DNA of 15,113 nt from Streptomyces lilacinus (GTDB taxonomy: Bacteria > Actinomycetota > Actinomycetes > Streptomycetales > Streptomycetaceae). Below are positions 14,440 to 15,113 of this stretch, piece after piece (positions within the stretch are counted from its first letter, which is position 1; each line of letters begins with the position of its first letter). The notes beneath the pieces were generated by a model. The model saw only the letters and a list, made by a program, of their open reading frames with translations. It was not told the DNA's origin and made no database searches. The DNA lies in the NCBI GenBank assembly GCA_000715685.1, contig KL569386.1, forward strand, positions 22,592 through 37,704, read 5' to 3'. Position numbers and translations under genes: made by a program.

Positions 14440-14475
14440 GCTTCACCAGGCAGCGAAGCGACAAAGGGGGACGCA

Positions 14476-15093
14476 ATGGCCACCGGCACTGGCGTCGACA
14501 CCGGCTCGGCCGTCTCCGTCGCCCGCGACTTCTGGGACCGGCTCCCCTTCGACGTGCGCGGCGCGGACTTCCACGCCGACCCCTACCCCTTCTACGAGCG
14601 GCTGCGCGCCGAACACGGCGGGCCCGTGGTGCGCCTGGCCGACGACGTGGTCGTCGTCACCGGCCACCCCGAGTGCCTGGCCGTGCTCGGCGACGAGCGC
14701 TTCGGCTTCGGCGCGCTCAACACCGAGACGCAGTCGTTCCTCATGGTCGACCCGCCCGCGCACCGGCGCCTGCGCACGCGCGTCGCCGCGCCGTTCGCCG
14801 CCCGCGCGGTCGACCGGCTGCGCCCGGCGATCGAGCACCGCGTCGCCCGGCTGCTGGCCGCCGTCGACCGCTCCGGCGAGGTCGACGTGATCGCCGACCT
14901 CGCCGAACCCCTCGCCCTCGACGTCATCTGCGCCCTCGTGGGCGTGCCCCCGGGCGAACGCGAGGACTGGACCGATGCCCTGAGGTGGATGGCCGTCGGC
15001 TTCGACCCCGAGGCCCTGCGCGCCGAGGAGACGCGAGCCCGCGTCGCCTGCGCGCGGCTGGACTTCGCCCGCGCCCTGCGCGGACTCATCGAC
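14476..15093 (+). CDS. Cytochrome P450, N-terminal half, cut by contig end
   Basis: The frame starts at the ATG at 14476, with AAGGGGG 5 nt upstream, and is open until real sequence ends at 15093 (206 codons). DFHADPYPFYERLRAEHG is the usual N-terminal region of class I actinobacterial P450s. FLMVDPPAHRRLRTRVAAPF is the C-helix motif in which His and Arg contact the haem propionates. LDVICALVGVPPGEREDW is the E/F-helix region. The I-helix, ExxR and haem cysteine are all beyond the end, so activity cannot be judged. The last codons read LSLIHI, which is adapter translation. It is a different family member from the P450 at 698-2005, which has a distinct N-terminus. It is divergent from the glycosidase-like gene by 186 bp. 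Confidence 0.93.
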
Positions 15094-15113
15094 CTGTCTC
15101 TTATACACATCTC
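15094..15113 (-). other. Complete Tn5/Nextera mosaic end at the contig terminus
   Basis: CTGTCTCTTATACACATCT (15094-15112) is the full 19-bp mosaic end, read out of the insert, and is followed by C at 15113. A C at that place fits the i7-side Nextera adapter better than the i5 side, which continues with G. This is untrimmed adapter, not genome. Confidence 0.98.

Noticed and set aside
1..15113. CRISPR arrays, tRNA or rRNA genes, prophage or plasmid functions
   Set aside because: No regularly spaced repeats, no RNA gene signatures, and no integrase, terminase, capsid or replication genes were seen on either strand.

Overview
The window is high-GC actinobacterial DNA, almost certainly Streptomyces. 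Support comes from third codon positions that are nearly all G or C, strong AAGGAGG/GGAGG ribosome sites, a Tat-exported enzyme with a classic SRRGLLRAG leader, a GlxA-type DJ-1/AraC regulator, a solitary HslV-like Ntn hydrolase and small secreted cysteine-bearing proteins. It looks like ordinary draft-assembly chromosome. No prophage, CRISPR array, rRNA, tRNA or natural transposon was seen.

Layout. 1-456 (-): start of a secreted protein that leaves the window. 698-2005 (-): a complete cytochrome P450, divergent from 2222-3466 (+), a cyclopropane-fatty-acid-synthase-like methyltransferase; the latter converges on 3528-4421 (-), a small-molecule class I methyltransferase. 4741-5094 (+): a secreted crystallin/inhibitor-I36-like protein ending in an 18-bp terminator stem that faces 5222-5770 (-), the proteasome-like hydrolase. 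5850-7315 (-): a type-B carboxylesterase. 7520-8143 (-): a histidine phosphatase. 8274-8657 (-): a two-helix membrane protein, divergent from 8717-9142 (+), a LysM protein, and 9188-9463 (+), a peptidoglycan-binding protein. 9578-9976 (-): a cupin, divergent from 10029-11096 (+), its probable GlxA-type regulator. 11148-12161 (+): a TolB-like beta-propeller lipoprotein, convergent with 12170-14289 (-), a Tat-exported glycosidase-like protein. 14476 to the end (+): the first half of a second P450.

The most decisive observation concerns assembly quality. Copies of the Tn5/Nextera mosaic end lie at 7233-7248, 12751-12765 and 15094-15112. The first two sit inside the carboxylesterase and the glycosidase-like gene, shift the frame, and appear to replace roughly 25-40 codons each. 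Both genes would be called frameshifted or split, but they are probably intact in the organism. The third marks the end of the contig and cuts off the second P450.

The best candidates for new biology are modest. The LysM and peptidoglycan-binding proteins both lack any possible signal peptide, because in-frame stops lie just upstream of each, and they sit beside a holin-sized two-helix membrane protein. The cyclopropane-synthase-like enzyme carries Gln where the family has a bicarbonate-binding Glu. The histidine phosphatase leader can fold to hide its own ribosome site. Two genes have TANNNT boxes placed for leaderless transcripts. I found no complete, clearly new multi-gene system.
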